A stretch of 10,163 nt of DNA, from NCBI GenBank assembly GCA_023392075.1, contig JAEVZU010000300.1, positions 1 through 10,163 on the forward strand, in the 5' to 3' direction. The notes beneath the pieces are model-generated. The model was not told the origin of the DNA and searched no databases. It saw only the letters and a program-made list of their open reading frames with translations. How positions within the stretch are numbered: position 1 is the first letter of the stretch; every line of letters starts with the position of its first letter. Below are positions 1-6,955 of this stretch, in pieces. The translations under genes were made by a program, and so were the position numbers. The stretch comes from Bacillota bacterium (GTDB lineage: Bacteria > Bacillota > Clostridia > Acetivibrionales > DSM-1351).

Positions 1-42
1 ATATGGATCAGCCATTTTAATACGGGAGTTGATCGAAAATGA
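1..42 (+). CDS. Possible 3' end of an upstream gene (partial)
   Basis: Frame 1 is open from the window edge for 13 codons and ends in TGA at 40-42, overlapping the ATG at 39 in the ATGA arrangement typical of translationally coupled operon genes. The visible tail reads IWISHFNTGVDRK. Frame 3 is also open from the edge and stops at TAA 18-20, so it is an equally possible end for the preceding gene, with a short spacer holding the GGGAG site. Too little is visible to name a product. From the context, another prepilin or pilus assembly gene would be expected here. Confidence 0.3.
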   Translation: MWISHFNTGVDRK

Positions 43-650
43 AAAAATCCAACAACAGGGGTTTTACCCTTATAGAAATGCTGCTTGTACTGGCCATAAT
101 ATGCATAATGCTGCCCCTCATATACCAGCTGTATAGTTTCGGGCAGGAGACCTTTACCTATAACAGCAGACTGATTGCCCAGCAGTACACCGTGACCAAC
201 GTAATGTCACACATCCGCGGGGACATAAGAAAGGCGGCAGTTGTTTCGGTAGAGAACACGGATGATGAACACAGCTCGGGTTATCCCAAAATAATTACAC
301 TGAAGCTGGGATATATAGATACCGATCCGGGTTCACCGGCACAACCGGATATATATAAAATAAAATACTGGAGGTTTTACTGTGAAAAAGAAGGAGACGA
401 GGGAGTGCTCCAGTACAGCGGAGAGAAAGACCCCGGAGACGCTGTGGAAAACGGTGACTATAACACCGTTGTGACAGGCCTTGATATAATGAACTGCAAA
501 TTTGAGAGATTAACGGAATCCAGCCCGGAATGCGATTATCTGACAGTTCAGATAAAGCCGCTGGAAACAAATACAGGCAAAGCAAATGCCAGAAATGTGA
601 GAGAGCCAATAAAAACGGAAATTTCTGTTTTATATAAAGATGAATTATAA
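39..650 (+). CDS. PilW/GspJ-like minor prepilin (type IV pilus)
   Basis: A 203-residue protein with a class III prepilin signal: a short basic leader (MKKSNNRG) is followed by FTLIEM. Cleavage is predicted after Gly8, leaving Phe at +1 and the conserved Glu at +5 (residue 13). A hydrophobic helix follows, about residues 9-32, which anchors the subunit in the membrane and packs into the pilus core. The region after it (QQYTVTNVMSHIRGDIRKA, about 48-66) has the helix pattern of PilW/GspJ proteins, and the beta-rich C-terminal half fits a pilin head. Three cysteines lie in the predicted extracellular part (FYC, MNC, PEC). The GGGAG at 24-28 is well spaced for the ATG at 39. PilD, encoded in the same block, would process it. 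A minor rather than major pilin is inferred from the PilW/J-like pattern and from its position just before pilN. Prepilin identity is firm; the PilW/J subtype is less so. Confidence 0.85.
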   Translation: MKKSNNRGFTLIEMLLVLAIICIMLPLIYQLYSFGQETFTYNSRLIAQQYTVTNVMSHIRGDIRKAAVVSVENTDDEHSSGYPKIITLKLGYIDTDPGSPAQPDIYKIKYWRFYCEKEGDEGVLQYSGEKDPGDAVENGDYNTVVTGLDIMNCKFERLTESSPECDYLTVQIKPLETNTGKANARNVREPIKTEISVLYKDEL

Positions 651-668
651 ATTTTTAATTTGCCGTAT

Positions 669-676
669 AGGAGGAG
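669..676 (+). promoter_or_regulatory. Strong ribosome binding site that sets the pilN start
   Basis: AGGAGGAG lies 4 bases before the ATG at 681. An in-frame TTG at 660 lies upstream of this site and would place it inside the coding region, so ATG 681 is the start. Confidence 0.8.
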
Positions 677-680
677 AACA

Positions 681-1250
681 ATGAAGGATATAAACCTTAT
701 ACCGGAAGAAGCAAAAACCAATACCGTAATAAAAGCCGATGATGAGAAGAAAAGTTTATCGGTTAAGTCGGTATTACTTGCTGTAATCATACTTGCGGTT
801 GCCGCCGCCGGTCTCATAAGTCCCAAGCTGTATGTTAAAACACTTGAAATCCGGGCTGAGTCTGTCCGGGATGAGCTGGCAGGCGAAAAATATGCCGAAG
901 TAAAAAAAGTAAATGATCAGATTACTGCCGCCCAGGATGAAATTTCGGCAAAAAAGACAGCTATAGAAAATATATCCCAAAGCACGGCGCGGATATCCGA
1001 AATGATTGATTACGTGGAGAAATCGGCTCCGGTGGGTTTATCGGTTAACTCAATGCAGCATGCAAACGGAAAATTGACCATTAAGGGATATTCCAGAGAC
1101 AGTACTGCCGTAGCCGAATATATGGCAAACCTGACAATGGTTGATCTTCTTACCGAGTACACCTCAAGTGCCAGATTTAATTACCAAAAGGCCAATGCAA
1201 ACCTGGAGTATACGCTTGAATTTACCAATAAATCAACAAAAGCCAAGTAG
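681..1250 (+). CDS. pilN: PilN, type IV pilus inner-membrane alignment protein
   Basis: A 189-residue bitopic membrane protein. The N-terminus MKDINLIPEEAK carries the INLIP-type motif of PilN, which in characterised T4P systems docks into a groove of the cytoplasmic actin-like protein PilM. A single membrane helix spans about residues 28-50. It is followed by a charged, Ala/Glu/Lys-rich coiled coil (about 55-105) and a ferredoxin-like domain (about 112-182, with VGLSVNSM, KLTIKGYS and EYMANL matching the family pattern). Length is close to the usual size of about 180-200 residues. PilN pairs with PilO, encoded 12 bases downstream, to link the cytoplasmic motor with the external pilus. PilM is not in the window and should lie upstream. 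The AGGAGGAG site fixes ATG 681 as the start rather than the in-frame TTG at 660. Confidence 0.87.
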   Translation: MKDINLIPEEAKTNTVIKADDEKKSLSVKSVLLAVIILAVAAAGLISPKLYVKTLEIRAESVRDELAGEKYAEVKKVNDQITAAQDEISAKKTAIENISQSTARISEMIDYVEKSAPVGLSVNSMQHANGKLTIKGYSRDSTAVAEYMANLTMVDLLTEYTSSARFNYQKANANLEYTLEFTNKSTKAK

Positions 1251-1262
1251 GAGGAGCAGACT

Positions 1263-2501
1263 ATGAAATTTGCACTTAAAAGAAAAGAAATCATGCTTAT
1301 AAGTGTTCTTGCCTTATTAGTATACGCATTTGTGTTTTATAAATTTGTATGGACGCCTGTGATACCTGAAATTGCTTCTCAAAATGAGGAGATGGGCAGG
1401 CTTCAGAGTGAAAAGGCCGCATTGGATTTAAATTTGCAGCAATTGGAGTCCAATAAGGCAAAGGTTCTTTCCATAAAAAGCGGGAGTGAAAGACTGGACG
1501 GCTATCTGAGCAGCGAGGCCAATGTTATGGATTGCATAGAATACATGGATAAACTGGCCAAGATTGCGGGAACCGATATTACCAATATAAATATAGCGGC
1601 TCCGCTAAAAAAAGAGGCCGGTAAAGCCGTCTATTATGAAATCAAAATCGACTTTACTACCACGCAGGATATAAAAGGTATCCGGGATATTGTGGATTTT
1701 ATTGAAAACAGCTCAAAGCTCATAAATATAAGCAGATTTGAAATAAAGCCCGAAAAGGAAAAGGCAAAAACCGGCACTCCTGTGACGGCTGTTAAAACTC
1801 CGGTAACGGCTGTTAAAACTCCGGCTTCCGCCGGAACGCCTGCAAATCCGGCAAATACAAATGCCGGAGCCGGTGAAACGCCCAAAGAAAATTATGTAGC
1901 CAATATGGGCATAAGCATGTATGCCCTGAAGCTTGAATCTGCCGATAAGTTCTATGAATACGCCAGGCATAAATTCAACAGGTATCAGTACGGCAATATT
2001 TCGCCCCTGGAGCTTACAGCTCTTGATGTGCTCTCGGGAAAAGCAAATAATATAACGCTGGGGACAAATACGGCAGCGTCCGATTCGGATACAAAGGATT
2101 TCGAAATAAATCTGAACAGCTTCCTTTCAGCCGGAGACAATTTTACGGTATTCGGCACAGACAAGCAAAGGGATAAATACAGCAGCAAGACAAACAAGTA
2201 TATAACCATGTCGGTTAATATAAACAAATCCTCCTATACGGTAGGAATCACCGACGCCGCGGGCGTGTCTTCAAGCTTCAGCGGTGCCGCACCCGACAGG
2301 GATCTGAATATGACCATCAGCACTAATCTTTCTCTGATACCGGAAAATAAAGGACTTGGTTTGAAAATTAAAATTTTTAATAATTCCGGGAACAAACTCA
2401 ATATAGTGAAAAAAGATGTGACAAAAAAAGTAATACTGACCGACCGTAATGCAAGGGAAATCAAGGACGGCAACAATCAGGAAAAAGTCCTTATTAAATA
2501 A
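1263..2501 (+). CDS. pilO: PilO-like type IV pilus alignment protein, extended form
   Basis: A 412-residue bitopic membrane protein, about twice the size of proteobacterial PilO (about 200). A short basic N-terminus leads into one membrane helix (about 9-30), a coiled coil (about 36-75) and a ferredoxin-like domain (about 88-222). A Pro/Thr/Ala-rich stretch (about 168-208) contains two exact TPVTAVK repeats. It seems to sit between the last two beta strands of the PilO fold: ISRFEIKP comes before it and NMGISMYALK (214-223) after it. A separate beta-rich C-terminal domain (about 275-412) begins at DFEINLNSF and includes KIKIFNNSGNKLNI. I recall similar C-terminal additions in clostridial PilO proteins, but this is from memory. 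AGGAGGAG at 1249-1256 overlaps the pilN stop codon and gives good spacing to ATG 1263. The partner is PilN. In a monoderm cell the C-terminal part would face the wall zone. Its function is unknown. Confidence 0.83.
   Translation: MKFALKRKEIMLISVLALLVYAFVFYKFVWTPVIPEIASQNEEMGRLQSEKAALDLNLQQLESNKAKVLSIKSGSERLDGYLSSEANVMDCIEYMDKLAKIAGTDITNINIAAPLKKEAGKAVYYEIKIDFTTTQDIKGIRDIVDFIENSSKLINISRFEIKPEKEKAKTGTPVTAVKTPVTAVKTPASAGTPANPANTNAGAGETPKENYVANMGISMYALKLESADKFYEYARHKFNRYQYGNISPLELTALDVLSGKANNITLGTNTAASDSDTKDFEINLNSFLSAGDNFTVFGTDKQRDKYSSKTNKYITMSVNINKSSYTVGITDAAGVSSSFSGAAPDRDLNMTISTNLSLIPENKGLGLKIKIFNNSGNKLNIVKKDVTKKVILTDRNAREIKDGNNQEKVLIK
1776..1817 (+). repeat. Two tandem 21-bp in-frame repeats in pilO
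   Basis: Units 1776-1796 and 1797-1817 differ at only two bases and both encode TPVTAVK. A degenerate third unit (TPASAG) follows, then TPANPAN. The repeat encodes part of a flexible Pro/Thr/Ala linker. Its 21-bp period keeps the frame if copy number changes by slippage. Confidence 0.9.
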
Positions 2502-2530
2502 ACCGGGCGCATGGACATTATGTGCAAAAT

Positions 2531-2540
2531 GGGGAAGGGA
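2531..2540 (+). promoter_or_regulatory. Purine-rich ribosome binding site that decides the prepilin start
   Basis: GGGGAAGGGA precedes the ATG at 2547 by 6 bases. The upstream in-frame ATGs at 2511, 2520 and 2529 have no comparable site, and using them would lengthen the prepilin leader from 10 to as many as 22 residues. Confidence 0.55.
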
Positions 2541-2546
2541 TTTGAT

Positions 2547-3044
2547 ATGGGTAAAATATTGAAAAATATCAAGGGAATGACCTTGACCGAGGTTATAATA
2601 GCGTTGGCGGTATTAGGCATTATCTCAGTCCCTCTGATTGCAGTTTTTTCAAACTCGGTATTGATTACTCAACTGACCAGAAATCAGCTGGAAGTTAATG
2701 CGGTGGTGCAGATAGTAAAGGTTGAGGTCACCCAAGCCGTAAAAAACGGCAGTCTTATTAAGGATGCAGAGGAGCCTGGTGATATTTCCAAGGCAATTGA
2801 TATCAGTCCCAGGAGTGTAGGGGCCGAATCTTTGTACCTGGAGCCGGGGAATGAGACAAAGTTTTTGCATATAGATAACAGCAATCTCACCGGCAGGTAT
2901 AAGTATAAGGTCAGATACATGGATAAGGCGGGGGCTGAGCTGGATACCTTACAGCCCGAGCCCGATACGGTGGAATTGCTTATAATGCTGTATTCGGCCG
3001 GTGAGAAACATTTAAAGGATCTGAAGGTAGATATACATTATTAA
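2547..3044 (+). CDS. PilV/GspI-like minor prepilin (type IV pilus)
   Basis: With the start at 2547 this is a 165-residue prepilin. The leader MGKILKNIKG is followed by MTLTEVIIAL; cleavage after Gly10 leaves Met at +1 and the conserved Glu at +5 (residue 15). The hydrophobic helix spans about 11-32. The TLTEVIIALAVLGI sequence resembles the PilV/GspI branch of minor pilins. The mature part has no cysteine. It ends in a beta-rich segment (RYKYKVRYMD, VELLIMLYS, LKVDIHY) as expected for a small pilin head. In-frame ATGs at 2511, 2520 and 2529 would give a longer leader but lack a good ribosome binding site. Phe is more usual than Met at +1, but Met is tolerated in this family. PilD in the same locus would process it. 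It probably forms a tip or priming complex with the PilW- and PilX-like proteins; this is inferred from family knowledge. The PilV/I assignment is moderate. Confidence 0.8.
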   Translation: MGKILKNIKGMTLTEVIIALAVLGIISVPLIAVFSNSVLITQLTRNQLEVNAVVQIVKVEVTQAVKNGSLIKDAEEPGDISKAIDISPRSVGAESLYLEPGNETKFLHIDNSNLTGRYKYKVRYMDKAGAELDTLQPEPDTVELLIMLYSAGEKHLKDLKVDIHY

Positions 3045-3111
3045 TTTAATAAGCGGGATAAGGTTCAGAATCCGTTCAAGCCATGAGGAAAGAGGGGTGA
3101 AGCGGTAATAA

Positions 3112-5502
3112 ATGAGAAATAGAATAAAGAATCAGAAGGGCTCGATCATGATAACAGTTATTGTGATTCTGGCAATACTGGTTGTCCTGGGAGTAGCTCT
3201 TATAGACAGTTCCACCAAGGGGTTCGGAATCAGCAAGCATGATGAAACCGCCGATATGGCATATAATGCGGCTGAATCGGCCATAGAAAAATGCTTTGCT
3301 TATATGGATTTTTTCTGCGGTAATCCGGACAATACCAAGGACATTGACTTCGACAGCGAAGAAGATTTTGCACAAAAAGTTATATTATTAAAAATAAAGC
3401 CATCACTGATGGGATATACAGCTCCAAAGTACGGTACCGCCCCGGACAGGATAGCTTATAAAATACAACTCGGCGGCTCAGGCTCAAACGAAGCTACTGT
3501 TGAAATAAACGATATCAGATATCTGGGGTGGGAGGAAATCCCGGGTGAAAAGGACAAAATAAATGTAACCATAGGAGTTACGGCAATTTCGGACTTCAAC
3601 AGAGCCGGTGACCGTACTGTGAACAAGGAGATATTTTCAAAAAGAAAATTTGCAATGACGATACCGAGAGGGTTTGAGCTTAAGGCCGCGATATATTCCA
3701 TAGGAGATCTGATGGTTGAAAACATCAATGCGCAGGTTGAGGGGGATGTCTTAGCCTTCGGAACTTCGCCCGAATATACAAAACAAACCGAGCAATATTA
3801 TTACGGGGGTATTTATGCCAAGAACAGAGGCCATTTGTCGGTACGCGGGAATGCGTATACCAGAGGGCTTATTAGAACAGGGATGTACACAAGGGAAGAC
3901 GGTAATCAGGACAACAGTTATATATACATATATAAGGATGCAATTGCGAACGGTATTCATATTTTTGGAAGGGGAGATAAAATCTTCGTGGGCAGAAATG
4001 CCTACACCTTTGATGACCTTGAAATGAATGGGGTAGATTCGGTTATTGCCGTAAACGGAAGCTTTGTGGGACTTTCCAACAATCTGGCAGCCTCCAACCA
4101 TGATGAGAGCAGTGCAATCGTAAACAGTGCCGTCATACATCACTCAGGCTCTTTGCTTTCAGAAAAGTCACGGATAGTTATAAACGGAGATGCCATAGTC
4201 AACGGAGGAACCTTCAGGGTAGATCCGGCCTCGGGAAATACCGATATACATTTTCCACAGATAGAGGATGCATCTATTATTTCCAGAGCCAGCAATTCAG
4301 CGCCTATGTACAGGGAATTTATGGACGGAGTCCAAACGGGAAGCATTACCATACCTGATGGCATTGCCGAGGCCGGCTACTATCACCAATGGCTGTATGA
4401 GAACAGGGGAGCGGCAATAGGTTTTGCAAACCTTATACAGTGCTGGAAACCGGTAAATTTTACCGACGATGCCGGTATCGGATCCTGGATGGCCAGGATT
4501 GACGGTGCACGGAAAGAGGGCTTTAATGATTCGGCATTTTATGATCCGGCCGCGGATAACGGAAGAATATCAGGTTTCTGTAACTATGAATTCGGTGCGA
4601 ATGACAGAATATATTTCATGAATAAGGGTATCAATGAAATCAGTAAAGTGCAGTTCATCAACAACAATTTTATACTTGACAATATAGATGAAAAACCGGA
4701 TATAAGCGATTGGACTGACTTCTGGAGGGATTTGCCGAGTGCTGAAGATTCCGGATATAAATCGTTCTTTACCGGAAAACTGGCAGAATTGAAGGAGCTG
4801 CTTCTGCCTAAGACCCAGATATTCTCTTCCAGGGAATATACATATTCGGCATTGGGCAACTCCCCTATTAATAACACCCTGAATCAGGCACCGGGAGCCT
4901 CTTCCTCGGCTAATTTGTTTATGTATATCAATGATATGCTAAATGACAAGTATCCCGGCGGGGGAGCTGATGATACCGATAAATTTGTGTTTAATCTGAG
5001 TGAGGAAACGGGTTCTGATGTTTACCTTGATGCTGTAATAAAAGAAAGGGCTGAGTCCTTGAGACTTTTGCCTGATGATGAATACTATAAAAGCTACTTT
5101 TTAATCTATAACTCAAATCCCGGCATTACCATACATGTCAATACAAAGTTAAACGGCATTATTTTTTCCGTGGGACAGGTTGTAGTTGAGGAAAATGCCG
5201 AAGTCACAGGCTCCATTCTTGCAGCCGGAAAAGGTTTCAGCAAGGATGCTTCAGGCTATTTGCTTGATAATGAGTCTATGGCACATAAGAGTACGGATCC
5301 GGATATTCCGAATTATCTTCCCGTTGTTTTAAAGGAAGGTGAAAATCTGACGCAATTGGATAACGGAAAGTATGCGGGAGTATTTTTTAAAGGTACATCA
5401 AATGGTGAAACCGCAAAAGTGACATTTCCGGGCAAGGAAGAACTATTGAGAGAATTTTTTAATAAGCAGGGAATGGATTTATATTCAATATTCGATTTTT
5501 AG
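3112..5502 (+). CDS. Very large PilX/GspK-like pilus protein with beta-helix-like ectodomain
   Basis: A 796-residue protein with a PilX-type N-terminus: leader MRNRIKNQKG, then SIMITVIVILAIL and further hydrophobic residues to about 31. The conserved +5 Glu is absent (Thr there), as in PilX/GspK-type subunits that sit at the tip. A helix with AYNAAESAIEK (about 50-60) matches the PilX pattern. The ectodomain is far larger than classical PilX (about 200 residues). It contains short beta-strand runs of bactofilin or beta-helix style: VEGDVLAFG (about 209-217), LSVRGNAYTRG, IFVGRNAYTF, IAVNGSFVGL and IVINGDAIVNGGTF, and, after a long insert, KLNGIIFSVGQVVVEENAEVTGSILAAG (about 679-706). That insert (about 400-640) carries acidic and aromatic segments I do not recognise. 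GAGGGGTGA at 3092-3100 lies 11 bases before ATG 3112, rather far. A stop at 3103 rules out extension upstream. It is likely the largest member of the tip complex, possibly an adhesive one (inference). Confidence 0.72.
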   Translation: MRNRIKNQKGSIMITVIVILAILVVLGVALIDSSTKGFGISKHDETADMAYNAAESAIEKCFAYMDFFCGNPDNTKDIDFDSEEDFAQKVILLKIKPSLMGYTAPKYGTAPDRIAYKIQLGGSGSNEATVEINDIRYLGWEEIPGEKDKINVTIGVTAISDFNRAGDRTVNKEIFSKRKFAMTIPRGFELKAAIYSIGDLMVENINAQVEGDVLAFGTSPEYTKQTEQYYYGGIYAKNRGHLSVRGNAYTRGLIRTGMYTREDGNQDNSYIYIYKDAIANGIHIFGRGDKIFVGRNAYTFDDLEMNGVDSVIAVNGSFVGLSNNLAASNHDESSAIVNSAVIHHSGSLLSEKSRIVINGDAIVNGGTFRVDPASGNTDIHFPQIEDASIISRASNSAPMYREFMDGVQTGSITIPDGIAEAGYYHQWLYENRGAAIGFANLIQCWKPVNFTDDAGIGSWMARIDGARKEGFNDSAFYDPAADNGRISGFCNYEFGANDRIYFMNKGINEISKVQFINNNFILDNIDEKPDISDWTDFWRDLPSAEDSGYKSFFTGKLAELKELLLPKTQIFSSREYTYSALGNSPINNTLNQAPGASSSANLFMYINDMLNDKYPGGGADDTDKFVFNLSEETGSDVYLDAVIKERAESLRLLPDDEYYKSYFLIYNSNPGITIHVNTKLNGIIFSVGQVVVEENAEVTGSILAAGKGFSKDASGYLLDNESMAHKSTDPDIPNYLPVVLKEGENLTQLDNGKYAGVFFKGTSNGETAKVTFPGKEELLREFFNKQGMDLYSIFDF

Positions 5503-5512
5503 AGGTGATGGA

Positions 5513-6883
5513 ATGAATAAAAAATTAGCAATAATATTAACAGGATGTTTAATTGCAGCAGTAATGATGTCGGGCTGCAGCTCAGCAGGAGACGTGCAGG
5601 TGGCCGCAAACAGCAGTCAGAGCAGCAGTACTCCAAAGGTTTCCCAAACTGCGGTGAGCCAGCAGGAGGATACTGAGATTAAAAAACTGATATCCGATTA
5701 TTTTGTAAAATTGTATTCGGGATATGCCTTGAACTATCAGAAAAATCTGGCGACAGGCAGCATTCCCGAAGATTTAAAAAGCTTTTTAGCCAAACGTGCT
5801 GTGGAGGAGGGGAACAACAATGCCGAAGTCGGATTGAATTTCCCGAGATTTGTGGGCATGAACGGGATTACAATGGTTTCTTACAAAATGCTTACAGATG
5901 ATAAAGAACCTCAGGTTGATTCCACATTTATTGAAAATGTGGATGGTACGGTGTTGTATTTCGTAAAGGTCAATCTGTTGGCAAGCTGTGTACCGGACAG
6001 TACCTTTGATGCCCATTTCACGCTTGATCCAAACACCAATACATACCAGAAGACATCCGATATTGCTGCCGATCAGGTGGACTCAATCAAGGTACAGGCA
6101 AAATATGATGTGGAGCTTGTAAAGGAAAAGGAAGACAGCGCATATAAAATAATCAGAGCCAGGGAATCGGCTTACAAACACGGTGCAAAAAACAGACTGT
6201 TCAGATACAATAATGACTTTATTACCCGGCTGCCTTATCTGAATCTGGAGCAATCTGACGACAAGACAGGGGCTGCAAACAAGGAAGACAGTGAAACCTA
6301 CAAAGGCGAATGCACCGTTATAACCTCCTTCCTTGACAATATTTTAAGCATGGACGGCGAAAGAAGAACCCTGCTGGGCGGAAGCTGGGACGACAGCTAT
6401 TCAAAATTCAGTTTGCTGGCCGAAACCATCGGTATAGACAAAGACAAGGACAAAAATGAGATCCTGCTGATTAACGACAGATATAAGGAGCTGTTTCCCA
6501 AAGAGGCACTGCTGCTGCAAAGTGACATAATGAGCATCAAGAAAAAAGGTGATTATACCATAACCATGCATCCTGCCTATTCAAAACTGAACAGATGGTA
6601 CATAGTATCATTTAACGGAACAATGAAAAAATCCATTGGTTCGGCTTATGCCCAGGAGTATTCGTTTGACTTCTTCATTAAGTTGACAGCGGGTAAAACC
6701 ACAAAGGTGTCAAATGTCAAATTAAACAAAATGGCCCCCGTTGTAAAAACAGAAAGCAAAGAAGCTGCGGGCAGCACTGGATCCACTGAAACTGCTGCAG
6801 CCTCGGACAGCACCACAGCCGCCGATTCGGCCGGAAGCAGTCAGACAGACAATACGGCAGAAAATACGGTTGATGTGCAGTAG
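5513..6883 (+). CDS. Lipoprotein of unknown function in the pilus operon
   Basis: A 456-residue exported lipoprotein that I do not recognise. The signal peptide MNKKLAIILTGCLIAAVMMSGC ends in a lipobox (M-S-G-C), so signal peptidase II would cut before Cys22 and the protein would be anchored on the outer face of the membrane. A Ser/Gln-rich spacer (about 23-50) follows. Then come two alpha/beta regions of perhaps similar architecture: about 54-245 (KKLISDYFVKLYSGYALNY onward) and about 266-405 (CTVITSFLDNIL, then YTITMHPAYSKLNRWYIVSF). Both could be NTF2-like cone folds, but that is a shape guess only. The tail from about 412 is Ser/Thr/Ala/Gly-rich and low complexity. AGGTGAT at 5503-5509 directly follows the stop of the PilX-like gene, and the two genes are 10 bases apart, so they are probably co-translated. 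The position between PilX-like and pilD suggests an accessory role in pilus assembly or anchoring. Confidence 0.8.
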   Translation: MNKKLAIILTGCLIAAVMMSGCSSAGDVQVAANSSQSSSTPKVSQTAVSQQEDTEIKKLISDYFVKLYSGYALNYQKNLATGSIPEDLKSFLAKRAVEEGNNNAEVGLNFPRFVGMNGITMVSYKMLTDDKEPQVDSTFIENVDGTVLYFVKVNLLASCVPDSTFDAHFTLDPNTNTYQKTSDIAADQVDSIKVQAKYDVELVKEKEDSAYKIIRARESAYKHGAKNRLFRYNNDFITRLPYLNLEQSDDKTGAANKEDSETYKGECTVITSFLDNILSMDGERRTLLGGSWDDSYSKFSLLAETIGIDKDKDKNEILLINDRYKELFPKEALLLQSDIMSIKKKGDYTITMHPAYSKLNRWYIVSFNGTMKKSIGSAYAQEYSFDFFIKLTAGKTTKVSNVKLNKMAPVVKTESKEAAGSTGSTETAAASDSTTAADSAGSSQTDNTAENTVDVQ

Positions 6884-6942
6884 CAAATCCTACCAGCCGG
6901 AATAAGCCGTTAAATATCATTTGCTCATATTTATGAACACCT

Positions 6943-6951
6943 GGGAGGGAG
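6943..6951 (+). promoter_or_regulatory. Ribosome binding site supporting a TTG start for pilD
   Basis: GGGAGGGAG lies 4 bases before TTG 6956. The nearby ATGs at 6975 and 6981 are out of frame, and the family's N-terminal helix begins directly at the TTG. Confidence 0.75.
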
Positions 6952-6955
6952 TTGT

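Noticed and set aside
660..680. Longer pilN start at TTG 660 (adds MPYRRRT)
   Set aside because: The extension would translate through the AGGAGGAG site. PilN proteins normally begin with the INLIP motif seen right after ATG 681.
2511..2546. Upstream ATG starts for the second prepilin
   Set aside because: No convincing ribosome binding site precedes them, and the leader would be unusually long. GGGGAAGGGA precedes ATG 2547. Not fully excluded.
3038..3052. AT-rich palindrome TTATTAATTTAATAA at the end of the prepilin gene
   Set aside because: The arms are all A/T with a 1-base centre, so it cannot form a stable terminator hairpin, and there is no GC stem or T-run. Likely chance.
3751..4143. 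Minus-strand open frame of 130 codons inside the PilX-like gene
   Set aside because: It is antisense to a coding frame with clear protein features, and it shows no motif or start signal of its own.
6884..6955. Gap between the lipoprotein gene and pilD as a terminator or promoter site
   Set aside because: No GC-rich hairpin with a T-run and no well-spaced -35/-10 pair is visible. It holds only the pilD ribosome binding site.
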